Shown in pieces: positions 40,166 through 49,108 of a DNA stretch of 64,000 nt (the first letter of the stretch is position 1; the number at the start of each line of letters is the position of its first letter). The stretch covers positions 1-64,000 of the IMG/VR virus record IMGVR_UViG_3300037141_000314, one strand, 5' to 3'. A program made the translations under genes and the position numbers. The notes under the pieces were generated by a model. The model saw only the letters and a program-made list of their open reading frames with translations, had not been told where the DNA came from and did not search any database. The DNA is from a virus.

Positions 40166-41710
40166 TTAAGCGTTCGTATAGCCAGCGAGCGACGTCGCAA
40201 ACAACCCCTGCTGCGTTACTTCCGCAGCCGCGGCCAGTTCCGCGAGCGTCGGCGCCGCGTCGATCTCGTTATCGATGGCCGCATAAACGGCCGGGTTCGC
40301 GTCCTGCAGCCCGATGCGCGCGAGCTTCTTTTGGGTTTCCTTAACGAACGTGTCGGACGGGATGTTCTCCGCCAGGATGGCGCTGAGGAATTCCACGTCT
40401 TCGGCTCCGCCCTTGTCGGCGAAATCAAAGCCGCGAATATCGGCCGCGATATCGGCGTACCCGCGGATCGTGAGCACGTCATCGAGAACGCCCTGCATGT
40501 CGGTGCGCAAATTGTCGCCGAAGCCTTCCTGCGCGTCCTTCGAAGGCGACTTATCCTGCTCTTTCGAGATTCCCGACTGCGCCGCCGGCGTGGCCCGCCC
40601 GCTTCGCGCCTGATCGATCAGGTAGCAGGAGCGGTAAACGTCCTCGCGCAGCTCGTGTAAACGCTCGCGATGCGTTTGCATCGCCTTGCCTTCAGGCTCC
40701 AGCCATTCGGCGCGCGTTTCCTTATCGGGGAAGTGCAGCCACGAAACCTCGCTCATCGTCGGCGTGTCGTCGTACGGTCCGAAGATCGCCAGCATGGCGA
40801 GCGCGGACTGGAAGATCTGCCAGTCGAGCGCGTTTTCCATATTCAGGTGCTTCAGCAGCGGCAGCATCACGCGATTGCCGAACCACATACCCTCGGGCGC
40901 ATCGCAGCGCCGCAAGGGCACGCGGTTCTGATCGCTCAGCGCGTGGCGCCGCGGGTAGCCCTCGACGAGCGAGGCGTCTTTCTCTTTCGCGGCCGCGGCC
41001 GGCCCGGCTTCGTAAAAGACCTCATAGGCGGCGACCTGATCGGGCGTGTAGATGTACCAGCAAACGCGCACCTGCGTTTCGCCAAGGAGCACGGCTTCGA
41101 AGGTCTGCACCTTGAGAACGGCCCAGATTATATTGCCGTAATCGTCCGTTTTCCAGTTGAGGACGCACGTCGGATCGTAAGTCAAGATGACCGGATCGAG
41201 AGCGCCCGCGGCTTCCTGCTGCGCCAGCGATTCGTACTGCGCGCCCGCGGAGTCGGGCAGATCGATCAACAGCCACGAAGCGCCGAACACGATCTCGTGC
41301 GCCAGCACCTGGCGCCACTTGTCCGCGTACGCGCCGCCGTGGTGATCGCAGTCGAGCTCCCATTGCGCAATCCAAGCGGCCGTCTCGGCCGGCACCGCGT
41401 CCTGCGCCGCTTTGATATCCGCGATCGCGCTGACGCGGGTGAGAATATCCGGCTCGCGCGCGAACATCGAAGAAACGTACCAGCCCGCGATGTTGCCGAG
41501 CAGGTTTGAATAATTGAAGTTTTCCTGACGCGAAGCGAAGACGTCGGCGTGCTCTTTGACCTTCCGCACGAGAACTTCGCCGCAGTTCTCCTTCAGAAGA
41601 GTGCCTCCCGCATAAAGCAGGCCGAGCTTGCGCCAGGCCCCTTTATAGAGGGAGTACTCCGGATGCTCGGCATCGAGAGTCTTGATCGGAACTGTGGCTG
41701 GAAAGTCCAT
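40166..41710 (-). CDS. Portal protein (DUF4055-like)
   Basis: 514 residues. TLDAEHPEYSLYKGAWRKLG and LLGNIAGWYVSSMFARE, then GASWLLIDLPDS and LDAEH-type context, fit the DUF4055 portal group. Located between terminase and scaffold as expected; forms the dodecameric DNA channel and docks the terminase. ATG shares one base with the upstream stop. Confidence 0.85.
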   Translation of the reverse strand: MDFPATVPIKTLDAEHPEYSLYKGAWRKLGLLYAGGTLLKENCGEVLVRKVKEHADVFASRQENFNYSNLLGNIAGWYVSSMFAREPDILTRVSAIADIKAAQDAVPAETAAWIAQWELDCDHHGGAYADKWRQVLAHEIVFGASWLLIDLPDSAGAQYESLAQQEAAGALDPVILTYDPTCVLNWKTDDYGNIIWAVLKVQTFEAVLLGETQVRVCWYIYTPDQVAAYEVFYEAGPAAAAKEKDASLVEGYPRRHALSDQNRVPLRRCDAPEGMWFGNRVMLPLLKHLNMENALDWQIFQSALAMLAIFGPYDDTPTMSEVSWLHFPDKETRAEWLEPEGKAMQTHRERLHELREDVYRSCYLIDQARSGRATPAAQSGISKEQDKSPSKDAQEGFGDNLRTDMQGVLDDVLTIRGYADIAADIRGFDFADKGGAEDVEFLSAILAENIPSDTFVKETQKKLARIGLQDANPAVYAAIDNEIDAAPTLAELAAAAEVTQQGLFATSLAGYTNA

Positions 41711-42030
41711 CAGATCTGGAGAAGCGAAACCAGCAGCCCTTCGCCGTTAACCGCGACATCGACCCAGTAGTCCGCCGCGTTGAGCAGGTTCCCACCGGGC
41801 GATTTGAGCACCAGCACGTCTGCGAGTCCGGTCGTTGAAGGCTTCAGAAACGTCTTCACGACGCCGACGAGCGTCGAGGCGACCAGCGTCGAGGTGCCGA
41901 AATGCGCCACGCCGGTTGACGCCGCGATCTGCGACACGATAATCGCGTGGCAGAACGTCGGCGCAGACGTGACCTGCACTATCGTTCCGGCGGTGGCAAC
42001 GGCGATCTTGCCGAGAGGAATGGTGATCAT
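41710..42030 (-). CDS. Small structural-cluster protein
   Basis: 106 residues, beta-rich and hydrophobic (AIIVSQIAASTGVAHFGTST, DYWVDVAVNGEGLLVSLLQI). Possibly a decoration or portal-associated subunit. Linked to the neighbouring genes by 4-nt and 1-nt overlaps. Confidence 0.6.
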   Translation of the reverse strand: MITIPLGKIAVATAGTIVQVTSAPTFCHAIIVSQIAASTGVAHFGTSTLVASTLVGVVKTFLKPSTTGLADVLVLKSPGGNLLNAADYWVDVAVNGEGLLVSLLQI

Positions 42031-42281
42031 TTGGCGTCAACCGCCTTGGCCGGCGCTGCGCCAAGCGATGCACCAACAGACGAAATCAGCGACGCGAGCG
42101 GCGTGGGTTCGGCTGCCTTCACCACGACGGGCGCGGGCGCCTTCGCTGCGGGCGCATCCGGCGCAAGCTCGACTTTGAGCTTCGCGAACAGCGCCGCCGC
42201 TTTCGCGTGCGTGGCCGGATCGATAGCGCGCTTTTTCGCTTCGTCGAGCAGGAACAGGAGAGCTTCTTGGGCTGGATGCAT
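42027..42281 (-). CDS. Small Ala/Pro-rich protein
   Basis: 84 residues: a helical start MHPAQEALLFLLDEAKKRAI then Ala/Pro/Lys low complexity. Lies in the terminase-portal operon, coupled by ATGA to the next gene. Unknown. Confidence 0.55.
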   Translation of the reverse strand: MHPAQEALLFLLDEAKKRAIDPATHAKAAALFAKLKVELAPDAPAAKAPAPVVVKAAEPTPLASLISSVGASLGAAPAKAVDAK

Positions 42282-42292
42282 ATTGTTTTCCT

Positions 42293-42475
42293 TTATGTGG
42301 GCGGGCGCCGTCTTTCTTCTCCGGACGGCGCGAATCCGAAGCGGCCTTTGCTGGTTAAAGGTCGGGCGCTGATGCGACTGAACCAGAGCGATAGCCCGAA
42401 GTCTCCGTCCTCGGCGTCATACCAGAACAGATATCCGCGAATATTCAGGCGGTAGATCGTGATGTCGAATTTCAC
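42293..42475 (-). CDS. Small hypothetical protein after terminase
   Basis: 60 residues: MKFDITIYRLNIRGYLFWYD then DGDFGLSLWFSRISARPL. Its ATG immediately follows the terminase stop. Unknown function. Confidence 0.5.
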   Translation of the reverse strand: MKFDITIYRLNIRGYLFWYDAEDGDFGLSLWFSRISARPLTSKGRFGFAPSGEERRRPPT

Positions 42476-43831
42476 TTAGAACAGAACGTTCGATTGCGGG
42501 CCGCCGCGCTGCTGGACCGGGAACTCGCGATGAATCAAATACCCGAGCGCGTCCGATACGTGCGTGCGCCGCGGATCGCGCTTATCGACCGACGCCGTCA
42601 AATTGCCCGAAGCGTCCGGCTTCCACGCCACCTGCTCGAAATCGCGGATCAGCTCTTTGCACTTCGGATCCACGAAAAGCCGCGCCTCGCCGAGCGAGTT
42701 GCACAGCATCGAGTTCACCGCGGTGACGCGATCCTTAACCGGCGGATCCGCCGACGGAACCTTGAAATTGAAGACGAAGCGCGAATCGTGGCGGAAGTAC
42801 TCCCGCACCAATTCCCAGTCCGAAGCGCCCGCATGCGTCCGGGCATTGCCGGCCGCATCGCCGTACACGTTCACGCGGACCTGGCCGCGGTGCTCTGCGT
42901 ACACGCCGGCGCGCTTCGCAAACTCGGCGCAGGCCTCGCGGATGTTCGAATCCGGCAGGCAGATCTCGCTGAGTACCCGGACCGTGGCGCAGCGCCTGCC
43001 CATCAGCGCTTCCGCCCGCGTGCCCGATTCCTCGATCTGCGCGATCACAGAGCACATCGGATCCACGTTGAAATCGAGAGCCCAGCAAAGCTGGTTCACG
43101 TTCAGGAAGCCTTGCGGCGCGATGTTCAGCTCGCGATCGAAGGCGTAATAAATGGCGCCCGTCGCCATGTTCTCGAAGCTGCCCTGATACTCTTGGCGGA
43201 AAGTCTTCTCGTCGAGATCGGAAGCGGAGGATTCGATTTCCTCGCGCGTAACGTTGCCGCCGTCTTCGGTGGTGAACTGAAACGCCGCCCAGTCGGGCTT
43301 TTCGCGCGCCGCCTGCCAGAGGTCGTAGAAGTTGTTTCTGCCCTTCGGCGTGCCGATGAAGAGCGCCTTCCCCATGCGGTCGGAAAGCATCGGGCGGATG
43401 ACCTCGGTCCATGCCTCCCGGTGCATGTCGGCGAATTCGTCCATTACCGCGAAGTCGAGGCCTTCGCCGCGCAGATTGTCGTAATTATCGGCGCCGCGCA
43501 GCGCGATGACCGCGCCGCATTTCAGCACTATCGACAAGTCCGTTTCGTTCGGCCGGCTGCGCCAGTACGGCCGCGTCAGTGCCTTCAGCGGCTTCCATGC
43601 CACGCGCTTGGCTTGCTTATACGTCGGCGCCAGATACCAGCAGGCGCGATCATAAACAGGCGTCCTGCTGAAGTCCTTCCTGGTAGCCGCGCGGAGCAGT
43701 TCTTCGCACGCCAGAAACGTCTTACCGAACCGCCGGCCCGCAACCAGAACGCGAAAACGCTTCTGGCTGTTGTAGACATCGGACTGCGGTATCGTCAGAT
43801 GCACGTCCGGCGGCGGAATGCGCTTTCTCAC
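42476..43831 (-). CDS. terL: Terminase large subunit
   Basis: 451 residues. ATPase: Walker A AGRRFGKT (31-38), Walker B FAVMDE (127-132), coupling motif TPKG (161-164). Nuclease: acidic positions in CWALDFNVDPM, VNVYGDAAGNA and RRTHVSDALGYLI near the C-terminus. It cuts and pumps DNA into the prohead through the portal. Length and order after the small subunit are typical. Confidence 0.95.
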   Translation of the reverse strand: MRKRIPPPDVHLTIPQSDVYNSQKRFRVLVAGRRFGKTFLACEELLRAATRKDFSRTPVYDRACWYLAPTYKQAKRVAWKPLKALTRPYWRSRPNETDLSIVLKCGAVIALRGADNYDNLRGEGLDFAVMDEFADMHREAWTEVIRPMLSDRMGKALFIGTPKGRNNFYDLWQAAREKPDWAAFQFTTEDGGNVTREEIESSASDLDEKTFRQEYQGSFENMATGAIYYAFDRELNIAPQGFLNVNQLCWALDFNVDPMCSVIAQIEESGTRAEALMGRRCATVRVLSEICLPDSNIREACAEFAKRAGVYAEHRGQVRVNVYGDAAGNARTHAGASDWELVREYFRHDSRFVFNFKVPSADPPVKDRVTAVNSMLCNSLGEARLFVDPKCKELIRDFEQVAWKPDASGNLTASVDKRDPRRTHVSDALGYLIHREFPVQQRGGPQSNVLF

Positions 43832-43849
43832 GCATGGCAGCGGGCAGGA

Positions 43850-44434
43850 TCATCGCTGCTGTGTAAAGACGTTATGTGCCGGCGGTTCTGAGTCATCTTC
43901 GTTGGGTGCAACAGCCCTGCGGTATTTCGCTGGCAGCCACGCGCTGAGCAGAATCGCGAGCAGCTTCGTGTCGGGCCGCCACACGCCGATCTGCTTTCCG
44001 TCGGGCGTCATCACGATGCGCTCGCTGATCACTTTCGCGTGCTTTTTTGGAAGCTTATCTTTGAACGCTTCCGTGCCGTCCGCGAGCGTGCAGCGGATGC
44101 GTTCGCGGGGCTCATAGCAGTATTTGCCCTTGTAAACTTCGGGCTCGAAAACGCCACGCGCCGCGTACCGCACCGCCCTGTCCTCGAGAAAACCGGCGGC
44201 CTCCGGCACGACTGCCTCGAACTTGAGCTGGTAATCCGGCTCCTCCATCCACCGATAGTGCTGTGAGCGATGAACGCCGACCGCCTTCGCCGCTGCCGTA
44301 ACCGAGCACGTAGCGAAAAACGCGGCAAGAAACGGAGCGCGCAGGTCCAGAAGCGGGCTTTTCCGCGGCGCCTTGCGCTTCGGCGCGGGCGCGGCGGGCG
44401 CCTTCTTCGCTGGCTTTTTGCGGGGGGAAGTCAA
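43850..44434 (-). CDS. terS: Terminase small subunit
   Basis: 194 residues. A Lys/Pro-rich leader, then an HTH-like LAAFFATCSVTAAAKAVGVH followed by SQHYRWMEEPDYQL, the phage terminase small subunit/HTH pattern that recognises packaging DNA. Directly upstream of terL with an 18-base gap. Confidence 0.85.
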   Translation of the reverse strand: MTSPRKKPAKKAPAAPAPKRKAPRKSPLLDLRAPFLAAFFATCSVTAAAKAVGVHRSQHYRWMEEPDYQLKFEAVVPEAAGFLEDRAVRYAARGVFEPEVYKGKYCYEPRERIRCTLADGTEAFKDKLPKKHAKVISERIVMTPDGKQIGVWRPDTKLLAILLSAWLPAKYRRAVAPNEDDSEPPAHNVFTQQR

Positions 44435-44439
44435 GAGAA

Positions 44440-44468
44440 TTGTTCGGGATTGGACACCGAAAGATAAA
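44440..44468 (+). promoter_or_regulatory. Candidate rightward promoter TTGTTC-17-GATAAA
   Basis: A plausible housekeeping promoter for the + strand genes at 44570 and 44806, lying divergent to the terminase small subunit start. Confidence 0.45.
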
Positions 44469-44569
44469 GCTCAGAAATAAGCAGAATTCGCTTTACTGTG
44501 CCCGGCACCAAGAGCGAACATCACATCGGGCGAACGACATCAACCCCAAAAAGGAGCACTGAAAGAATA

Positions 44570-44731
44570 ATGAAAACCAAACGGCTCGCACTAACCGCGG
44601 AACAGCTCAGGATCATCGAGTATGCACTGAACGTCGCCACCAACGGACGTCACTGGACGCATGACGAAGCCAACAGGGTCATGATCCTGACCCGATTAGT
44701 CAAGGGCGCCCGCGGGCTTCTGGAATCGTAA
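44570..44731 (+). CDS. Small hypothetical protein
   Basis: 53 residues: KRLALTAEQLRIIEYALNVA then NRVMILTRLVKGARGLL, a compact helical protein. Chosen ATG lies after GGAG and GAAAGAA. Precedes the DUF3489 gene on the same strand. Confidence 0.6.
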   Translation: MKTKRLALTAEQLRIIEYALNVATNGRHWTHDEANRVMILTRLVKGARGLLES

Positions 44732-44805
44732 GTCAACGCAGGATTCCGCGCCGGAAGGCTTCCGGCAGCCACGAGACGCAGGACCGAATTAAGAGGACAA
44801 CGACA

Positions 44806-45390
44806 ATGAAAGCCTTCACCCTGGACACAGACAACGGCATCACGCTTTACCCGTCAATCAAAGCCGCGGGCGACGCCCGACCGGACGGAGCATCAACATT
44901 CACCTGCGAGGAGGACCTGCTGCAGTCCCTAAGCGGCAGAACAGGCAACGACCAAGTCGAGATCTTTAACTCCTTCACGGGCGTAATCCCGGTCAAGAAG
45001 TTTATGGATCGCAAGACCGCGGCCCGGCGCATCTGGCGCGAATGCGAAAAGATGACGCTCTCGGTCGACCGCGAAACTCCGGTAACGATTCACCTGCAGG
45101 AGCTTGTCGAGCCCGAAGCGCCCGCCGCGAAACCCGCGAAGGCGAAGAACGCGATGGCACCCGCCGGATCCGCACTGAAGAGCCCCCGCGATAGCAGCAA
45201 GACCGCGCAGCTGATCGCGCTCCTGAAAACCGAAGCCGGAATGACGCTCGACGCGATCTGCAGCCGTTTCGGCTGGCAGCCGCACACGACGCGGGCGCTG
45301 ATGAGCGCGGGCGGCGCGATCTTCAAGAAGTACGGCCTCACCGTGATCAGCGAGAAGGTCGGCGAAGCGCGGACCTACCGGATCGCGTAA
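44806..45390 (+). CDS. DUF3489-domain protein
   Basis: 194 residues. The C-terminal domain (about 130-194), SKTAQLIALLKTEAGMTLDA then ICSRFGWQPHTTRALMSAGG and a final GEARTYRIA, is DUF3489, a winged-helix-like domain common in mobile and accessory DNA. The N-terminal 105 residues are another small domain (FTLDTDNGITLYPSIKAAGD) joined by a Pro/Ala linker. Transcribed against the late genes, between terminase and the methyltransferase. Confidence 0.8.
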   Translation: MKAFTLDTDNGITLYPSIKAAGDARPDGASTFTCEEDLLQSLSGRTGNDQVEIFNSFTGVIPVKKFMDRKTAARRIWRECEKMTLSVDRETPVTIHLQELVEPEAPAAKPAKAKNAMAPAGSALKSPRDSSKTAQLIALLKTEAGMTLDAICSRFGWQPHTTRALMSAGGAIFKKYGLTVISEKVGEARTYRIA

Positions 45391-45416
45391 GCTGGAGACT
45401 ACTCTGAGGCTCGAAG

Positions 45417-46754
45417 TTATGCAGCCTTGGGCAGAGACGGCGTCGGCTTCACAGTCGGCGCCGTCTTTGCTTTTGCCGGCGCGGGATTCACGGCTCGCGC
45501 CGTTTTTACTTGTTCGAACGTTTCGCCCGACGCCAGCGTCGCGGTCTTGCCCGTGTATTCCTGCCAGCGCACCACGATCACGTCAACGTACTTCGGATCC
45601 AGCTCCATCAGCAGCGCGCGCCGCTGCGTTTTTTCGCACGCGATCAGCGTGGATCCGCTGCCGCCGAACAGGTCGATAACGATATCGTCGGCCACGCTGG
45701 AGTTTTTCAGCGCGATCTCGATAAGCTCGATCGGCTTCATCGTGGGATGCAGCCGGTTCGCCGCGGGCTTATTCACCTGCCAGAGCGTCGACTGCGATTT
45801 GTTGCCGTACCAGGCGTCTTTCTGGCCGGGCACGTGGCAATAGAAAATCGGCTCGTGTTGAAACTTGTACCGCGCGAAACCCCAGCCGAACGTGTTCTTC
45901 GCCCAGATGATCTGCGTCCGGATCTCGAACCCGGCGCCTTCGATGGCCGCCTGAAACTCGCGCTGGAAGGATGAGCCGTGGCAGACATACAGCGAGGCCT
46001 GCGGCTTGATCGCCTCTTTGTAGCTGGCAAAGACCTTATCGAGGAACGCCGCAAATTCGTCCTGTGTGCGCGCGTCGCCTTCGATCTTCAGCTTGTCTTT
46101 GGTGTAGCCCTCATAGTCCACGTTATACGGAGGGTCGGTGAACACCAGGTCGGCCTTGTCCGCGCCCACGAGCCGCGCCACGGCGTCGGCCGCGGTGGAG
46201 TCGCCGCACAGTACCCGGTGCGTTCCCAAAAGCCACATATCGCCCAGCTGGCTAACTGGTGCCTCCGGCGGATCCGGAACGGCGTCAGGAAGGGTCAACC
46301 CCCCCCCAGCAAACAAAGCACCAATTTCTTGCTCGGTGAAGCCCGTTAGCGCCAGGTCGTATTCGAGCGCCTGCAGCTCGACCATCTCCGCTTCCACCAG
46401 TTCGATATCCCAGGAGCTCTCGTCGGCCGAGCGATTGTCCATCAGCCGGTACGCTTTTACCTGCGCCGGCGTGAGATTCGTCGCCACGTGCACGGGTACT
46501 TCCGTATGGCCCAGCTTGATACCGGCCAGCCGGCGCGTGTGGCCAACGATGATGACACCCTTCGCGTCCACCACGATGGGCTGCCGCCAGCCGAACGCCT
46601 GGATGCTGGCGGCCACGGTGGCCACCGCGCGATCGGAGAGCGTGCGCGCGTTCTTCGGGTACGGGATTACTTTGTCGATGGGCCAGATCTCGACCGTCAT
46701 CGGCTCAGGCGCCTTCGCCGGCGCGGTCGCCGGTACCGCCGTTTTCTTTTTCAA
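45417..46754 (-). CDS. ParB-like domain fused to DNA methyltransferase
   Basis: 445 residues from a TTG at 46754 whose TTGA overlaps the upstream stop. N-terminal ParB-like domain (about 20-110: YPKNARTLSDRAVATVAASI, VVDAKGVIIVGHTRRLAGIK). The C-terminal methylase has DPPYNVDY before DLFGGSGST, the beta-class order of N6-adenine/N4-cytosine enzymes, and FGWGFARYKFQHEPIFY. Known phage ParB-methylases probably mask restriction sites. No partner nuclease is visible. Confidence 0.9.
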   Translation of the reverse strand: MKKKTAVPATAPAKAPEPMTVEIWPIDKVIPYPKNARTLSDRAVATVAASIQAFGWRQPIVVDAKGVIIVGHTRRLAGIKLGHTEVPVHVATNLTPAQVKAYRLMDNRSADESSWDIELVEAEMVELQALEYDLALTGFTEQEIGALFAGGGLTLPDAVPDPPEAPVSQLGDMWLLGTHRVLCGDSTAADAVARLVGADKADLVFTDPPYNVDYEGYTKDKLKIEGDARTQDEFAAFLDKVFASYKEAIKPQASLYVCHGSSFQREFQAAIEGAGFEIRTQIIWAKNTFGWGFARYKFQHEPIFYCHVPGQKDAWYGNKSQSTLWQVNKPAANRLHPTMKPIELIEIALKNSSVADDIVIDLFGGSGSTLIACEKTQRRALLMELDPKYVDVIVVRWQEYTGKTATLASGETFEQVKTARAVNPAPAKAKTAPTVKPTPSLPKAA

Positions 46755-46975
46755 CTGATCTCCGGCATAGCCTGCACAATCAACTGCATCCGCTTTTTCA
46801 GCAGCGTCCGCAGTGCCACGTTTTCGCGCGCCTGCTTGATCGCTTCGGCGTGCCACGCCTGCGCGGTGTCGCGCCAGGACGCGGCGTCTTCGAGCAGCGC
46901 GGCCTTTTCCTCGAGCCAGGCCTTCCAGTCGTGAGGCGCAATACTTAACAGAGGTGGTGCTGTTAAGTTATCCAT
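46751..46975 (-). CDS. Small coiled-coil protein next to endolysin
   Basis: 74 residues: HDWKAWLEEKAALLEDAASW then RENVALRTLLKKRMQLIV. No transmembrane segment, so a classical spanin is unlikely. Overlaps the endolysin gene by 8 nt. Confidence 0.6.
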   Translation of the reverse strand: MDNLTAPPLLSIAPHDWKAWLEEKAALLEDAASWRDTAQAWHAEAIKQARENVALRTLLKKRMQLIVQAMPEIS

Positions 46976-47372
46976 CGAGCGTCGGGTCCCACGCGCACTG
47001 CTGGCCGTTCGCCGCGTAACACCAGCGCGCCTTCACGGCTCGCGTGTCGACGTGGATATACCCATCGTGCTCGCGACAGACGCCGATCCCGCCGTTGGCG
47101 AACGCGGGAACACACAGGGCGACCCTATACATCTCCGCTGGTACCATTCCCTGAATCCTGATATCGGCCGCGATCCCGCGCACGTGTTCCGAGTTGGGTA
47201 CTCCGCCCACCTGAGCGTTGTGGATTGCGCAGCGATACGCGTCGTCGACGGTGACAGGGACACCGGCGATCGCGCGGAGCGCCTCGAGCGAATCCACTAA
47301 CGATGGGAGACAACCGTTAACGCCGCAGTGGTGACAAGCCAGCTCGGCGTCGCTGAAGTGGGCGGAATGCAT
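46968..47372 (-). CDS. Endolysin, peptidase M15 type
   Basis: 134 residues. SEHVRGIAADI (zinc ligands His63 and Asp70) and YIHVDTR (His107, Asp109) are the zinc-site motifs of M15 L-Ala-D-Glu or D-Ala-D-Ala peptidases; the N-terminal HFSDAELACHHCG is typical of the phage branch. Cuts peptidoglycan peptides at lysis. The ATG overlaps the upstream stop (TAATG). Confidence 0.9.
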   Translation of the reverse strand: MHSAHFSDAELACHHCGVNGCLPSLVDSLEALRAIAGVPVTVDDAYRCAIHNAQVGGVPNSEHVRGIAADIRIQGMVPAEMYRVALCVPAFANGGIGVCREHDGYIHVDTRAVKARWCYAANGQQCAWDPTLDG

Positions 47373-47683
47373 TACGCTTTGGCAGCAGGTGCGGCAGTTG
47401 CGGCAACGGCGGGCGCGGTCTTCATCCCCGCAAACGCCTTGATAAGCGAGGCGAACAGATTCACGAGAAGCGCGCAGCTGGCCACGGTGGGATTTGGGGA
47501 GCTTTCAAGGGCACCGCTTCCCACGTCAATACCGACGAGGACCTTGTTGAGCAGAACGGACTGCTTGGTCGCGCCCGGTACCGGCGGCGCGATGGTTTCG
47601 ATCGCCTGCACTCCCGCCATAAGGGCCGGCGCGTATGCGAGCGTGTCTGCGGTGATTTGATTGGTTACTGCAAGTGTGGTCAT
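47372..47683 (-). CDS. Hypothetical protein upstream of endolysin
   Basis: 103 residues: a soluble N-terminus (TNQITADTLAYAPALMAGVQ) and one moderately hydrophobic helix (VASCALLVNLFASLIKAFAG). Position suggests a lysis accessory but it is not a clear holin. Confidence 0.6.
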   Translation of the reverse strand: MTTLAVTNQITADTLAYAPALMAGVQAIETIAPPVPGATKQSVLLNKVLVGIDVGSGALESSPNPTVASCALLVNLFASLIKAFAGMKTAPAVAATAAPAAKA

Positions 47684-47703
47684 AAATTGTTAGGTCAGGT
47701 CGA

Positions 47704-47868
47704 TCAGCGCGCCGGGCATTCCCGAGCCTCGCGGCGTTCTATGCGCGCCGTCTCGTTTGACGGCCAGATCCGGATACATCTTCGGCGCCAATACCATCCA
47801 AGCCAGATCGCGCCGCTTTCCGGATCGATCATTCTTTGAAAGCCGAAGCGAGGACGGAGAGATCTCAT
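47704..47868 (-). CDS. Small basic Trp/Arg-rich protein
   Basis: 54 residues: MRSLRPRFGFQRMIDPESGA then WLGWYWRRRCIRIWPSN. The ATG overlaps the lipase stop by 4 nt, so it is probably translated. Shortly beyond its end another frame repeats the ALIDLT residues that end the lipase, hinting at a duplication. Confidence 0.55.
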   Translation of the reverse strand: MRSLRPRFGFQRMIDPESGAIWLGWYWRRRCIRIWPSNETARIERREARECPAR

Positions 47869-48599
47869 GTAAGATCGATCAGCGCTAGCGAGTCCAGCAT
47901 CTTCGCGATGCCGGGCCTGTACGATGCCGAGAGCGAATGCTCAAAGTGAACATCGAGCGCCTGGCCGACGTTGATGGCGTTGAGCCATCCGTTAAAAACC
48001 GCAGCCATGCCCGCATGGATAAACTCCGGACGCGGCGGAATATGCGTGACGATATCGCGGGTGTTGCTCACACGTACGAGGCAGACGTTCTCGTCGCAAT
48101 GCGCCTTCCACGCCACGTCGCCGACCCGCGGGCTGGCGAAGACGATGCACGTAACGGGCAGCGAGGTCCCGCCGGCGATGCTGGCAGCCACAAGGGTTGC
48201 CGCGGCGGCGCCCAGCGAATGGCCGATGACGCAGAATTCCATGCCGGAGCGCGTGGGCGCGATAGCAGCGCGGATCGATGGCAGTAACAATTCGAGAAGG
48301 CGCTGAAAACCGGCGTGTACTTTAAATCCGCCGACGTCTTCAAGCACCGATTCGAAATCGTCGACCCACTCGTCCGGCGTTTGCGTGCCGCGGATCGCGA
48401 TATAGACCACGTTGCCTGCGGTGGCCACGAAGCCGAAATACGGATTGTCCGGCGAGATCTTCCCGAGGGGGCGGTCAAGTTGAATTGACCGGATCAACGC
48501 ATAGCCTGCCGGCAGCACCGGCGTTTCGGCAACGACGGTGTACGCGGCCTCGGCAAGAGGCAGCGCCACGGAAAGCAGGAAGGCTTTATCGATGATCAT
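47865..48599 (-). CDS. Class 3 lipase-like alpha/beta hydrolase
   Basis: 244 residues from ATG 48599 (ATGA overlap). AIRGTQTPDEWVDDFESVLE and VHAGFQRLLELL lead to the nucleophile elbow GHSLG (Ser128); RDIVTHIPP supplies Asp182 and FEHSLSASY His221: the complete Ser-Asp-His triad of lipase_3. No signal peptide. Near the endolysin, it may attack envelope lipids at lysis, as LysB esterases do in actinophages; that is inference. Confidence 0.85.
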   Translation of the reverse strand: MIIDKAFLLSVALPLAEAAYTVVAETPVLPAGYALIRSIQLDRPLGKISPDNPYFGFVATAGNVVYIAIRGTQTPDEWVDDFESVLEDVGGFKVHAGFQRLLELLLPSIRAAIAPTRSGMEFCVIGHSLGAAAATLVAASIAGGTSLPVTCIVFASPRVGDVAWKAHCDENVCLVRVSNTRDIVTHIPPRPEFIHAGMAAVFNGWLNAINVGQALDVHFEHSLSASYRPGIAKMLDSLALIDLT

Positions 48600-48892
48600 G
48601 ATTCCCAGTCCGGGATTTCGACGGTCTGTCCAGCTAGCGCGTGGTGGCAATCGCTCAGGAACTGGATTCTGCCATCACGCACAAACGAGTGGCACCGGGA
48701 CGCCGGGACGCTGGCGTTGCAAAGTAACGATGGCGCGAACGTCGGCAGATCAAACGATCCGTTCCACGTCCAGTTGATATTGCGTGTACCGCCAACGGTA
48801 AAGCCGTGACCGTACCCGCATCCCGGGCAGTGGAACATGTAGAGCTTTGATCCATCCGGATTTGTCCCGGCCTCGCGTATCTTCGGCTTCAT
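48596..48892 (-). CDS. DUF6527-like protein
   Basis: 98 residues. MFHCPGCGYGHGFTVGG, LPTFAPSLLCNASV and RCHSFVRDGRIQFLSDCHHA then GQTVEIPDWE match the DUF6527 phage family with its Cys/His metal-binding layout. Function unknown. ATGA overlaps both neighbours. Confidence 0.8.
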   Translation of the reverse strand: MKPKIREAGTNPDGSKLYMFHCPGCGYGHGFTVGGTRNINWTWNGSFDLPTFAPSLLCNASVPASRCHSFVRDGRIQFLSDCHHALAGQTVEIPDWES

Positions 48893-49101
48893 GTTCGTTT
48901 CGCGATCTTCTTCGCCGCTTTCGCGCCGATCCGTTTCGCGACTTTCGCAGCTTTCACCGCTGCGGCTGCGGTTTGCCGGATCGACAGCGCGTTGACCGCG
49001 ACGGTGCTAAGTGTGGCGGCGTCGTACCAGCCCCTGCCGATGGCAGGGGCCTCGGTCGCCAGCGCAGCGAGCGCCAGCGAACAGATAAGAAGCCGCCTCA
49101 T
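48889..49101 (-). CDS. Small basic protein with N-terminal signal or anchor
   Basis: 70 residues: MRRLLICSLALAALATEAPA signal-like start and a Lys/Ala-rich end (AVKAAKVAKRIGAKAAKKIA) resembling an amphipathic cationic helix. Could be a membrane-active lysis helper; function not shown. Confidence 0.6.
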   Translation of the reverse strand: MRRLLICSLALAALATEAPAIGRGWYDAATLSTVAVNALSIRQTAAAAVKAAKVAKRIGAKAAKKIAKRT

Positions 49102-49108
49102 GTCGGAG

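Noticed and set aside
42494-43891. 465-codon open frame on the + strand opposite terL
   Set aside because: It mirrors the terminase, whose ATPase and nuclease motifs are unambiguous; composition is strongly Arg/Ala/His skewed.
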